Shown in pieces: positions 1-9,502 of a DNA stretch of 40,970 nucleotides. Position 1 is the first letter of the stretch, and each line of letters begins with the position of its first letter. The stretch is from JBPCQA01 sp050998615 (GTDB taxonomy: Bacteria > Actinomycetota > Actinomycetes > Propionibacteriales > Nocardioidaceae): NCBI GenBank assembly GCA_050998615.1, contig JBPCQA010000050.1:1-40970 (forward strand), written 5' to 3'. The notes beneath the pieces are model-generated. The model was not told the DNA's origin and made no database searches. It worked only from the letters and a program-made list of their open reading frames with translations. The position numbers and the translations under genes are program-made.

Positions 1-50
1 ACCACCGCATCTTGGCTCTGGGGGGTGGGGGTTTGTTTTTCGAGATCCGA

Positions 51-87
51 AAAGTGGGCCACCGGGGGGCTCCGGTGGCCCCACTTT
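51..87 (-). terminator. Hairpin terminator behind the S53 protease gene
   Basis: Arms at 51-65 and 72-87 pair over about 15 bp with one bulged base, around a loop of about 6 nt. The hairpin starts about 40 nt after the stop codon of the protease gene on the minus strand. No T-tract follows, which is common for actinobacterial hairpin terminators. Confidence 0.6.
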
Positions 88-127
88 CGCTGCCCCTCAT
101 TGCCGGGGGGGCAGCGCCACTTTCTCC

Positions 128-3100
128 TTAGCTCTTGTTAAGAGCGAAGTTGAGCATGGTCGTTTGGCCGGCTCGCACCTTGCTGATCTGCACCTTCGGC
201 TGGTAACCGTCCTTCGCGGCGATAACTTCCAGCGGGTCGTAGCCCTCGTTGAGCCACAGCTGGTAGTAACCGTTCGCATCGGTCTTCAGCGTGTAGGTGA
301 CAGGCCCGCATTGACCCGTCCGCCGGTCGAACATCGTGCAGATCTGCACGGTGGCGCCCGGAAGGGGGTTACCAGTAGCGGCGTCTGTGACCACGCCACT
401 GATCTTGCCCCAGGACCTCGGCGCGAGCACGTGCATGGTCACGTCGATCGGCTGCACCTGGTACGGCGAGTCGGTCTGGACCCCGAGCTTGGCCGTGTAG
501 TCACCGGGCTGGGACACCTGGGAGGAGTCCATCGTCACGGCGACGGTAACGGTCTTGCCTGGCGCCACGGTGAAGTCCGAGGGGTTCTCGGACAGCCATG
601 GCACGTCGGCAGCGCTCGCGCACTGGTCGTAGCCAGGTAGCTGCTCGGCGAACGGCGCCGGGCTGAAGCCGCCTGTTGAGCCACCAACCTTGTAGAAGCC
701 GCACGAGCCAGCGCCGCGGTATTCGGCGTTGTTCGCGTTAGGCAACGCGGCCCAGCTGTTGGCGACCGGGTCAAACTCGGCAGCCTGGTTGGACACGGCT
801 CCACCGACGATGCCCGCTGCGACTTGCAGCTTGCCGCCGGAGCCGCTGTAGGCCATCGCCCAGTTGTCGTACGGCATGTCCGCATCCTGCGTCCACGAGT
901 CACTGCCCGGGTCGTAGGTGTACGTCGACTTCGTGCCGACGCTGGTGTCCGGGTTGACGCCACCGGCACAGACGAGCTGTCCGTTGGCCCCCCCACACGC
1001 CAGGAACGCCACCCCGATGGGGTAGTCGGCGTGCTGTGTCCACGAGTCGCTGCCTGGGTCGTAGCTGTACACCTTGGTCGAGGCCGGCCCACAGTTGGCG
1101 GTGGTGCATCCACCAACCACGTAGAGCTGACCGTTGACCGCTGCGACACCGGCGGCACTCACGGACTCGGGCAGGTCAGCAACCTGCGTCCAACTGTCAG
1201 CAGCCGGGTCGTAGGCGTAGACCACCGAGCTCGCGTTGCCCGTGGCGTCCCAACCACCGACGGAGTACAACTTGCCGTTGACGAAGGCGCCCGAGGGGGC
1301 CTCTAGCGCCTGCGGCAGGTCTGCGATCGAGCTCCACGACTGTGCGGAGGAATCGTAGACGTAGCTGGCCGCCGTGTTGGCTGCGCCGTCAAATCCGGCC
1401 ACCGAGTAGACTTTGCCGTCGTTGTAGGCAGCGGCGTTGTCCATGATCGGTGTCGGGTAGTCGGCGATGTCGGTCCACGGCGGGTCGTTCGGCGTGGGGT
1501 TCTTCAGTTGCACCGTGTGGTGCTTCAGCTGGACGGTGCCAGGCGCCGGCGTACCGTGCCCGTGGCTGGCAAAAGCGCCGAAGCTGAAGTGGCCCTTGAT
1601 CCGGGTAAGCGGTGCTCCCGGAGTGGCCTGGTGCTTGCCGTTCAACGGGGTGAATCCGCCGTTTTGCTCGCTCAACGTCACGTGCACCGGGGAGGTGCCG
1701 TCGTTGGTGAACCTCACATGGGCCGTCTTCGTCTGACCCAGGATCTCGGTGACCGAGATGCCGCGCGGCTTGACCGTGATGTGGCCGGCCTTGAGCAGCC
1801 AGTTCTTCTGTGTGACATAGTCAGGCTGCACATTCACCGTAGCGGTGACCGGCTTGTACTTGCCGTCGGACGCGGTGAACTTGGTGTTGCCGGTGTGTGA
1901 GCTGAACAGCCAGTAGTACCCGTCGGACAGGTTCGCGTCATCCGGCGTGGCCATCGAAACCCCGAACTCGTCCGGGTGCACCTTGCTGACAACCTTGGCG
2001 CCGTTGATCGGCATGTGCGTGTTGTTATCGCGCACGATGCCCTCGACGAGTCCGCCGTGGTTCGGTGCACACGACCGGTTGCCGATGAACACGTTGTCGA
2101 GCTCCCAGTAGTAGGCCCACTGCCCGGTGTAATGGAACCTGACCTCCACCTGCGACTTGCCGGCCGCCTGCGGTATCGGTACATCCACGTGACCTTGGAC
2201 GTTGCTGGTCGTTGCCTCCCAGACGTTCGTCCAGGTCGACCCGCCGTTGACACTGAGGTCAACGTCGGCCACCGAGTTGAAGTACGACTGGTAGTAGGTG
2301 TCGAAGCCGACCTCCGGGCTTGTCTGGTTGGACATGTCGGTCACCGGCGACACCAGGCTGGTGTTCTCCTGGGTGCCAGGTCCCCAGTGGTCGGAGTCCA
2401 CGATCGCGAAGTTGCCGCTGCCACCGGTCAGGTTGCCGCGGTTGCCTGGGTCGTCGAACTCCCACGTGTAGCCGTAGTTCTGCGGGTCGGTAACCTTCCA
2501 GCCGCCTTGCGGGTTGTGGTCGGTCCAGCCCTCGAAATCCGTGCCGGTCCCGTTGTACTTGTAGGAATAGCCCGGCGCGAGGCAGGTGGACCCGTCGACC
2601 TTCAACTTGATGTTGCGCTGCATGTCGGCGTTGCCCATCTTGACCGTCACGTCCGCGGTCTGGTAGCCGGGCATGTCAACGGTGCTGACGTGCATCGTGT
2701 ACTTGCCGGCCGGCAGGCTCAAGCTGTAACGCCCGGTGTAGGGGTTCGTGAAGACCGCGCCATGAGGGTAACCGTCGATCGTGATCTTCGCGTACAGCGG
2801 CCAGCCGTGGCCCGAGCCGTCGGTGACGGTTCCTGACAGCGAGTTGCTCGGCACCCGGGTGAGCGTGAAGTTCTCCCGGATGGTCTGGTTCTCGGTCACC
2901 ACCACGCCGTGCACCGTCTTCGACGCATAGCCGAACTTGCTGGCTGTCACGTTGTAGGTGCCGGTGGCCACCGCAAGGTCGTAGTGACCCTTGCCGTTTG
3001 TGGTGGCTGTGTACGTCGACCCGCTTGCCGTGTCCTTGGCCGCAATCGTGGCGCCCCTGATCGGCTTGCCTGTCGCGGCGCTCTTTACCGTGCCGGCGAT

Positions 3101-4417
3101 GTCACCGTGCGGACCGGAGGTCAGCGCGTTGACGCCATTCGGGGTGCCGAGGCCGGTGGGCCCGTCCCAACCTGGGCCCGCGGTGCACAACACGTTGCCG
3201 CACGAGCCGTTGGAGCCCATCGTGACGTCGTTCAGGTTGTTTGCCTTGTTCGGGTCGTTGTAGGGGTAGGTCACCGGGTAGGTTCCGGGGACCGGGGTGC
3301 CGGCCAGGCCGTACATCGCGGCGACCAGCGGCGATGACAGCGACGTGCCGCCGACCTGAAGCCAACCGCTGTAGCCGAGCGTGTCGTAGACTGCCAAACC
3401 AGTGTTGGGGTCGGCGTCTGCCGAGATGTCGGCGATTGCCTTGTTGTTCGGGCAGTTTGTGTCGATGCCGTTCTGGTAGTCCGGGTGCGGTTCGTAGAGC
3501 GAGCAGCCGCTTCCGCCGTCGGCCCACGCCGTCTCACCCCAACCGCGCTGGCTGGAGTCTTGTGTCAGCGTGGTGCCGCCGATCGCGGCCACGTTCGGGT
3601 TGGTGGCGGGCCAGTTGGTGACGTCGCCCGTGTCGCCGGTGGATGCGGTCACGGCTACGCCCGGGTGGTTGTAGTAGTGGTCGTAGCTCAGCTCGTCGGG
3701 GGTCTCACCGGCCACGCCGTACGAGTTCGAAACCGCAACCGCACCTTGTGCGACCGCTGTGTCGACCGCGGTGCCCAGATTGTCAAGGGAGTTGTCGTTG
3801 CCCTCGACCAGCATGATGTTGCACTGCGGACACGCAGACGACACCGCGTCGAGGTCAAGTGCGCTCTCCAGCGCCCAGCCCGAGTCATCCGGCGGGTAGT
3901 TGGTGCCGCCGTTTTGGTCCAGCTTCGTGAAGCACCCGTTGGCGGTGGTGCACGCCGGCAGCCCGTAGTAGCTGCGGAAGGTTGCGAGATCGCTCTCCGC
4001 GGAGGAGTAACCGTAGGCGTCGACGACCGCAATCGTCATACCTGCACCGCCGGACGGCAGGTTGTACGCCGACTGGATGTCGGCTGGGCCCAACGCGGTG
4101 GGCGGCGGGTCGTTCGGGTTCGCGACCACCTGGTGTTGCAGGTTGGTGCGAATCAGTGAGAAGCAGCGGGCAAAGTCCCGCTTGAGATAGTTCTTTTCGG
4201 CGGCGTTACAGGCCGCCGGCTTATAGTTCGGCACTTTCTTCGCGTGCGGTGCGATTTTCACACTGTGCGCGGGTGTGCCTGACGTGGAGGGCGCGGCTTT
4301 TGCGCTACCACTCCCGAAAGCTTGCGCTGGTCCGGCTGCGAACAGCCCCAGCACAAGAAACATGACAGCGCTCGTCACCAACCAGATTGGTGAGCGCGGT
4401 TGTCGATGTTTGTCCAT
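128..4417 (-). CDS. Secreted S53 (sedolisin-like) peptidase with CarboxypepD_reg-type and kelch domains
   Basis: This is a predicted secreted serine-carboxyl peptidase of 1429 residues. I chose the ATG at 4417 over one six codons upstream because GAGAAGGGG lies just before it. A basic N-terminus and a hydrophobic stretch ending near APAQA-like residues (about 8-34) make a signal peptide. The catalytic unit (about 105-435) shows the S53 triad: Glu184 and Asp188 in ESALD, Ser359 in GGTSLSSP, and an oxyanion Asp262 in STGD. The propeptide looks very short for S53. Then come two carboxypeptidase-regulatory-like beta domains (about 440-620), a jelly-roll-like region with FEGW, another such domain, five or six kelch blades (about 992-1250, with repeated YDP..DSW), an Ig-like stretch and a final regulatory-like domain. 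The substrate is unknown. The propeller and beta modules suggest cell-surface or polymer binding, which is inference. Confidence 0.85.
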   Translation of the reverse strand: MDKHRQPRSPIWLVTSAVMFLVLGLFAAGPAQAFGSGSAKAAPSTSGTPAHSVKIAPHAKKVPNYKPAACNAAEKNYLKRDFARCFSLIRTNLQHQVVANPNDPPPTALGPADIQSAYNLPSGGAGMTIAVVDAYGYSSAESDLATFRSYYGLPACTTANGCFTKLDQNGGTNYPPDDSGWALESALDLDAVSSACPQCNIMLVEGNDNSLDNLGTAVDTAVAQGAVAVSNSYGVAGETPDELSYDHYYNHPGVAVTASTGDTGDVTNWPATNPNVAAIGGTTLTQDSSQRGWGETAWADGGSGCSLYEPHPDYQNGIDTNCPNNKAIADISADADPNTGLAVYDTLGYSGWLQVGGTSLSSPLVAAMYGLAGTPVPGTYPVTYPYNDPNKANNLNDVTMGSNGSCGNVLCTAGPGWDGPTGLGTPNGVNALTSGPHGDIAGTVKSAATGKPIRGATIAAKDTASGSTYTATTNGKGHYDLAVATGTYNVTASKFGYASKTVHGVVVTENQTIRENFTLTRVPSNSLSGTVTDGSGHGWPLYAKITIDGYPHGAVFTNPYTGRYSLSLPAGKYTMHVSTVDMPGYQTADVTVKMGNADMQRNIKLKVDGSTCLAPGYSYKYNGTGTDFEGWTDHNPQGGWKVTDPQNYGYTWEFDDPGNRGNLTGGSGNFAIVDSDHWGPGTQENTSLVSPVTDMSNQTSPEVGFDTYYQSYFNSVADVDLSVNGGSTWTNVWEATTSNVQGHVDVPIPQAAGKSQVEVRFHYTGQWAYYWELDNVFIGNRSCAPNHGGLVEGIVRDNNTHMPINGAKVVSKVHPDEFGVSMATPDDANLSDGYYWLFSSHTGNTKFTASDGKYKPVTATVNVQPDYVTQKNWLLKAGHITVKPRGISVTEILGQTKTAHVRFTNDGTSPVHVTLSEQNGGFTPLNGKHQATPGAPLTRIKGHFSFGAFASHGHGTPAPGTVQLKHHTVQLKNPTPNDPPWTDIADYPTPIMDNAAAYNDGKVYSVAGFDGAANTAASYVYDSSAQSWSSIADLPQALEAPSGAFVNGKLYSVGGWDATGNASSVVYAYDPAADSWTQVADLPESVSAAGVAAVNGQLYVVGGCTTANCGPASTKVYSYDPGSDSWTQHADYPIGVAFLACGGANGQLVCAGGVNPDTSVGTKSTYTYDPGSDSWTQDADMPYDNWAMAYSGSGGKLQVAAGIVGGAVSNQAAEFDPVANSWAALPNANNAEYRGAGSCGFYKVGGSTGGFSPAPFAEQLPGYDQCASAADVPWLSENPSDFTVAPGKTVTVAVTMDSSQVSQPGDYTAKLGVQTDSPYQVQPIDVTMHVLAPRSWGKISGVVTDAATGNPLPGATVQICTMFDRRTGQCGPVTYTLKTDANGYYQLWLNEGYDPLEVIAAKDGYQPKVQISKVRAGQTTMLNFALNKS

Positions 4418-4562
4418 GTTGTCCCCTTCTCCCATACGGTCGTCCAGCCCGCACGGTGCGGCTCGACATACCGGTTCCAGCTTCGGATGGAGCCTGTTAC
4501 GTGCCTCACGTCAGCGCAAGTGGGCAAACGACCCATCTTTGGTCGGTCCCGAGGCGCGGTGC

Positions 4563-7553
4563 TTAGGCCAGGGGGTGACCGCGGTAGTCGTCGGCGACGA
4601 TGCCGGCCTCGACGGCCTTGACCGCGAGCGCGGTACGAGATGACACATCGAGCTTGCGCCGAGCAGAATCGAGGTGCCTGGCTACCGTCTTCGGCGACAA
4701 GACCAATATCTCGGCGATCTCACGGTTGGTGCGTCCGCGCACCAACAGACTGACAACCTCGAGCTCCCTGGGGGAAAGTCTGTCTCCATAGCTGCGCCGG
4801 CCACCGCGCTGTGCACGTCGTACGTCGACGCCGCACTCACGCAATGTCGCCACCACCCGGTCGGCGTCGTGCAGTGCACCCAGCCGCAGTAGACCCTCCC
4901 GGGCCCGAGACAAGGCGGCAACTGCCGACGCTGCATCACCGGCCGCCAGCAGGCATCGTGCCTGGCGTTCGCGCGCGAGATAAGCGTCGTAGGGGCGCGG
5001 CAGCGCATTCCAGGCGACGGCCACCTCGGCGAACCGCTGCGCCACCTGTGCTGGGTGGTCGCGGCGCGCTTGCGCGATAATGGCCCGGCACTGCAACAAA
5101 GTGGCGGTCGCCGCCGGCGCATCGCGTCCATGCACCCCACGAGCAAACGTGGTGACCAGCCGGTGCGCCTCTTCGGTCTTGCCCGCGGCGACCAACGCCT
5201 CGACCCGAACCGGCACGATCTCCGTGGCCCAGACCCAGGCCCCTTTGCTGGTCACCTCTTGAGTTGGCTCGGCAGTGACGCGGATCGCCTCGGCTATCTG
5301 GCCGTTGGCGAGATGAAGCCTGGCCAGGGCAGCGGCCGAGGCCACGAACAGGTCGGGAACATGCTGCGGCTGCACCTCGTCGAGGAGCTGACGGAACCGG
5401 TCCTCGGCCTGCCGATGGTTGCCACCGCTAGCCTCGAGCATCCCGGCCACCAGGAGCGCCTCGAGCCTTGGCAGACGCTCGCCATCATCGGCTCCGATCC
5501 GCTCTACCCGCTCGGCAAGACCGACCCACTCACCCATGAACCAGTCCAAGTGAGCCGCCGTGGCGAGGATCGGGTCGTGGATCCGCTCGAAACGACCGGA
5601 ATCCGCCATCTCAAGAGCCATCCGCAGCTGGCGTCTCGCCTCCTGGTAGCGGCCCCACAACATTGCCGCATGGCCGGCGTTGCCGTGGCCGCGGGTGGCC
5701 TGCAGCCCCTCCTTGGCACTGGACACCGCGGCGGGAATCTCCGCTGCCAGCTCCCAGCCGGACTCCTCACCAAGCAGAAGCAACGTCGTCATCCGGTCCA
5801 TCGTCAGCGTCAGTCGGTCGAGCGGCGACAGCGAGGAAGGCGCCCGCTCGGCGGCACGCTGTAACCACTCGATGTGTGTGTTGGCATGCCAGGAGCTGCC
5901 ATAGGGGAAGCCGAGATAGACCATCGCCCGGGTTGCTTCGGCCGGATCATGGTCGAGATCGGGAATGGCCAGCTCCAACTCGCGGCGTCCCGCCTCGAAG
6001 TCGGCCATCTGCATCAACAACCTGCCAAGCGGGCTGCGAATTTCCGCTGCCTCGCGGTTGGTGAGCAGCCCAGAGTCGAGCACCGAGCGCAGCGTTTCGA
6101 CGACCTGCCGGACCAGTCCGCTGTCGACGCAGCGACGGAAGACCTCAGTGGTCGCCAGCTTCTTCGCCAGCCGCAGGCGAGTCTTGGCCGGCAGGTCGTC
6201 GGAGCTGACCAGCTCCTTGAGCAACAGCACACCGGTGGTGTCGTCGCTGGCACCAATCGCCACGTCCGCGGCCAGCTCGCCGTACAACGCCCAGTTGCCC
6301 ACATCACCGGCCTTGCGGAAGTGACGTACTAGCCGAGCGACCGGCAGCGGCTCGGTCTTTTCGAGAGCGTGCCCGGCCTTGAGGTGCAGACGTCGACGGA
6401 CAGCGCCGGGCAGCGCTTCATACACTGCCTTGGCGGCCAGCACGTGCCGGAAGGAGAGGCGGCCGTCGTCGTCTTCTCTCAGCAAGCCCAATTTCACCGT
6501 GGTGACCACCGCATCCTGCGCGGCGACCAGCGTGAGCTCGCCGACCGCCGCGACCATCGGCAACTGCGCCGGCTCCGCAAGCACCGCGAGCGCTTGTATG
6601 AGGCGTCGGGTGTCCGCGCTGAGAGGTTGCACACGCTCCAGCACGGAGTCGCGAACGATTGGTGGTACGTCGAGCTCCGCGGTGCCGCGGCGCTCCCACC
6701 CGCCGTCGCGACGGACCAGGTCGCCACGTTCCTGGAGCAAGCGGACCGACTCCTCCACGGCGAGTGGGACTCCTTCGGTGTGCTCGTGGAGAGACCGTGC
6801 AAAGTGCGTGGCGACATCTTCCCCGTCGAGCATTGACGAGGCCAGCATTGCCGTCGTTGTGACATCAAGAGGCGACAAGGTCAATCGATCGCGGCAATGA
6901 CTTGCGGGTCGATGGGACGAAAGCCGTCGCAGCGATGAGCCGACCGTAACCTCCTCGGGACGATAGGTCACCACCAAACGCAGGGCTGCTGGCTGGTGAG
7001 ACGTCAACTGCAGCAGGAACTCCAAGGTGGTCTCGTCGGCCCAGTGCACATCTTCAAGCACCAGCAGGGTGATCCGCAGCTGCGCAAGCAAGTTGGCCAG
7101 CGCCGCGAACAACCGGTGTCGGTCCGCGGAGGTGTCTTGAAGCGGTTCTGGCATGGGCGGCAGGTCGTCGCTCCATTCCGGGAAGAGCGGACGCAGCGCG
7201 CCCGCCAGCCCGTCAAGCTGTCGGCCGGAGGCTCCCTCACCGTATTGGCGAATGGCCGCGACGATCGGCCCCAGCGTGAACGGTTCGCGAAACGGCGGGC
7301 ACATACCGAACAAGACGTTCTCGCAGCATGCCGCCGGCGAGTCGAGGTATTCTTGGACCAAGCGGCTCTTCCCGATTCCGGCCTCACCCTCGACCAGCAC
7401 CAGCGAGCCTGGGTGCATCAGCGCATCGCGCAAGCGGGCGATCGCCCGCTCGCGCCCGACGAACCCGGGCACGTCGTGCGCCAGCCCAACGTTCGGCTCG
7501 CCCGCGCGCCCAGTCACCCTTGGCCCCTTGTGATGTGTGCTGCTCCTCGGCAT
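4563..7553 (-). CDS. LuxR-family regulator with N-terminal AAA ATPase (LAL type)
   Basis: This is a large ATP-binding LuxR regulator of 996 residues, within the usual 850-1100 for LAL proteins. The Walker A motif GEAGIGKS is at 56-63 and the Walker B-like LLVLEDVHWAD at 163-173. A long helical, TPR-like middle follows, and a GerE/LuxR helix-turn-helix occupies about 926-985 (LSPRELEVVSLL, then TNREIAEIL and SPKTVARHL). Such proteins sense a ligand or a protein partner through the middle region and activate nearby genes. It is followed after 145 bp by the S53 protease gene on the same strand, so that gene is a plausible target (inference). The start is uncertain: ATG at 7553, or GTG at 7517 with AAGGGG six bases upstream. 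Confidence 0.9.
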   Translation of the reverse strand: MPRSSTHHKGPRVTGRAGEPNVGLAHDVPGFVGRERAIARLRDALMHPGSLVLVEGEAGIGKSRLVQEYLDSPAACCENVLFGMCPPFREPFTLGPIVAAIRQYGEGASGRQLDGLAGALRPLFPEWSDDLPPMPEPLQDTSADRHRLFAALANLLAQLRITLLVLEDVHWADETTLEFLLQLTSHQPAALRLVVTYRPEEVTVGSSLRRLSSHRPASHCRDRLTLSPLDVTTTAMLASSMLDGEDVATHFARSLHEHTEGVPLAVEESVRLLQERGDLVRRDGGWERRGTAELDVPPIVRDSVLERVQPLSADTRRLIQALAVLAEPAQLPMVAAVGELTLVAAQDAVVTTVKLGLLREDDDGRLSFRHVLAAKAVYEALPGAVRRRLHLKAGHALEKTEPLPVARLVRHFRKAGDVGNWALYGELAADVAIGASDDTTGVLLLKELVSSDDLPAKTRLRLAKKLATTEVFRRCVDSGLVRQVVETLRSVLDSGLLTNREAAEIRSPLGRLLMQMADFEAGRRELELAIPDLDHDPAEATRAMVYLGFPYGSSWHANTHIEWLQRAAERAPSSLSPLDRLTLTMDRMTTLLLLGEESGWELAAEIPAAVSSAKEGLQATRGHGNAGHAAMLWGRYQEARRQLRMALEMADSGRFERIHDPILATAAHLDWFMGEWVGLAERVERIGADDGERLPRLEALLVAGMLEASGGNHRQAEDRFRQLLDEVQPQHVPDLFVASAAALARLHLANGQIAEAIRVTAEPTQEVTSKGAWVWATEIVPVRVEALVAAGKTEEAHRLVTTFARGVHGRDAPAATATLLQCRAIIAQARRDHPAQVAQRFAEVAVAWNALPRPYDAYLARERQARCLLAAGDAASAVAALSRAREGLLRLGALHDADRVVATLRECGVDVRRAQRGGRRSYGDRLSPRELEVVSLLVRGRTNREIAEILVLSPKTVARHLDSARRKLDVSSRTALAVKAVEAGIVADDYRGHPLA

Positions 7554-7758
7554 GCGTCACCTGGCCGAGTCGCTTGACCGTAGCACGGGATTCCGTTATC
7601 TGCTTGGGGACGACAGCGCAACCACCAACCGCGCCTCGTTGCCCAGTGCTGAGGAGTGCGAACGGGGATCCGCGTGGACGGCGGTCACCACGCCTTCGGA
7701 CGCGGTTATGATCGCCGCCCGCCCCAAGAGACAGCCCCGAACGAGCAGACCAACAAAG

Positions 7759-7783
7759 GAGTGGGGCTCCTCAAAGTATGAGT
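7759..7783 (+). repeat. Left copy of a 25-bp direct repeat (candidate attL core)
   Basis: The 25 bases here (starting GTGGGGCTCCTCAAAG from 7761) are identical to 14168-14192. At the right copy the sequence continues into a second arm and forms a perfect hairpin. Here only the first arm and the loop are present, and unrelated sequence follows. An integrase remnant begins 150 bp to the right. This is the arrangement expected of an attachment site split by site-specific integration. Confidence 0.6.
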
Positions 7784-7933
7784 ATCACCACCTCGCCCGA
7801 GGCTGCACAAAGTCTGACCTGGCTTTTCCCTTCCTGACCTGGTGTTTTGCTTGTTAGCGTAGCCTGACACCCGTAGACTCGTCTAGACATAAATGGACGA
7901 AAGTTAGGGCACTGTGAGGGCACTGAGGGTAAT
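7784..7933 (+). repeat. Candidate integrase arm sites next to the left core
   Basis: The 380 bases from 7554 to 7933 hold no gene that I can see. Inside the left core are two short blocks that recur inside the right core: CCTTCCTGACCTGGTG at 7829-7844 (one mismatch to 14070-14085) and AGTTAGGGCACTGT at 7902-7915 (identical to 14098-14111). The second is followed at once by a related copy, GTGAGGGCACTGAG (7914-7927). Repeats of this kind flanking a core are typical of integrase arm-binding sites. GAGGGTAAT just before 7934 is the ribosome-binding site of the integrase. Confidence 0.5.
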
Positions 7934-8545
7934 ATGACCGCTAGACGCCGCACGTTCGGGAGCATCCGCCGGCTGCCCGGCGGCACCTTTCAGGCCCGCT
8001 ACGTCGGGCCGAACAAGGTCCGCTACACCCGCGGGGAGACGTTCACCAACGTCAAGGACGCCGGACGCTGGCTCGACCAGGTGAAGGCGAACATCTCCCT
8101 CGACACGTGGAAACCGCCGACCGAGCGCCCCCAACTCAACACCTTCGGGCTCTACGCCGCCGCCTGGGTCGAGCAGCGAGAGCTCGCTCCGCGGAGCCGA
8201 ATCCACTACCAGCAGCTGCGCCGCGACCACATCCTGCCCCGGTTCGAGCACGTGCGGCTGAGGGAGACATAGACCCCGACGCGGTTGGCGACTGGTACGC
8301 GAAGCACAAGGCCCCGCAGACGGCACGGGCCGGTGCCTACGGCTTGTGCCTACGGCTTGGTGAAGGCGATTCTGGCGACCGCTGCCGGCGACCGGGTGAT
8401 CCCGTCCAACCCGTGCGTGATCCGCGGCGGGAGCAGCACGGCTCGGGCAGGCGAGAGTAGACCCGCGACCCTGGCCGAGCTGGAGACGATCACCTCGGCG
8501 ATGCCGGAGAGATACCGGGCGATGGTGGCCGTTGCGGCGTGGTGT
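7934..8545 (+). pseudogene. Tyrosine recombinase/integrase, frameshifted and truncated
   Basis: The intact first frame (7934-8272) gives the N-terminal arm-binding and SAM-like core-binding region of a phage-type integrase (RRTFGSIRRLPGGTFQARY, then LAPRSRIHYQQL). Reading then needs a shift near 8268 (IDPDAVGDWYAKH) and another at an exact 13-bp tandem duplication (8333-8345 and 8346-8358), after which GLVKAIL and PERYRAMVAVAAWC continue the family. Similarity stops near 8545, where quinone-oxidoreductase sequence on the other strand begins. The catalytic C-terminal half, with its Arg-His-Arg-Tyr residues, is missing, so this gene cannot make a working enzyme. Confidence 0.75.
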
Positions 8546-9272
8546 GTCGAGTGCGGCATTCACCGCCGGGGAGACCTCGACGATCGTGTTCACGCCGTCC
8601 GGCGAGATGCCGCGCACCTCGGCGACGACGTCCTGCTGCTTGTAGTCGATGACGTGGTCGGCGCCGGCACGCGCCGCGAGGTTGGCCTTCTCCGGGCTGC
8701 TCACCGTGGTGATGACCGTGGCGTCGCACCACCGGGCCAGCTGGATCGCGGCATTGCCGACAGCGCCACACCTCCAGCCACCAAGACGACACGGCCTTCC
8801 ATCGTGCCCGGGCCGAGACGGGTCGGACCATCCTCCGTCACGGTCAGGCACCGGTGTGCGGTCAGGAAGGGCACCCCTAGGCTGGCGCCGAGGTCGAACG
8901 ACGCGACATCCGGCAACAGCACAACGTGACGTGCCGGCACGACGGTGTACTCCTGCGCAGTGCCTCCTGCGCAGTGCCTCCGGCGGGCCCGAGGTGGGCC
9001 GCCTCCCAGACCCAAACCCGCAGACCCAGCAGCGCCGCCTCGACGCCCTGTCCGATCGCGGCGACCACACCCGAGCCGTCCTGGTTCGGCACCTGCGGTG
9101 GATCGACGACGGCGCCCGCCGCGCTGCCACGGCGCGACTTCCAATCAGTGGGGTTGACGCCGGAGCGTTGGACCCTGACCCGGACCTCTCCAGGCCCGGG
9201 ATCGGACATCGGCCTATTGACGAGTGTCAGAACGTCTGGGTCACCGGTCGCGGTGTACTCGACTGCACGCAT
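8546..9272 (-). pseudogene. Zinc-type NADPH:quinone oxidoreductase (MDR family), broken
   Basis: Reading from 9272 leftwards, MRAVEYTATGDPDVL and SGVNPTDWKSR give the start of a quinone-reductase-like medium-chain dehydrogenase. The frame breaks at an exact 14-bp tandem duplication (8950-8963, 8964-8977), resumes with EYTVVPARHVVLLPDVASF, and breaks again in the nucleotide-binding glycine region near 8760. It then continues as GNAAIQLARWCDATVITTVS and ADHVIDYK to VEVSPAVNAALD near 8546. About 240 of the usual 310-340 residues can be traced. The C-terminus is lost at the junction with the integrase remnant. Confidence 0.75.
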
Positions 9273-9502
9273 GCTCTGGACGTTATCCCCGAGCTGGGCG
9301 GGCAAACGCCGGGCTGTCTGGGTTTGCATTCCCGGTGGTCAGAAAGTCGCGGCAGGGCTTGGATGCTCGGGAGATTTGGAAGGTCCCATCCCGGGTACCG
9401 CTGATCCTGCTAACCGCCGCGCCGCTCCTGCGACGATTCCGGACCGGGGGTGGAGGACAATCGGCGGCATGGTCTCCCGAGCCGGGCGCCTGCTGCGTCC
9501 GG

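Noticed and set aside
7904..9130. A 408-residue minus-strand open frame
   Set aside because: It mixes one true segment of the broken oxidoreductase with antisense of the integrase; it is not a gene.
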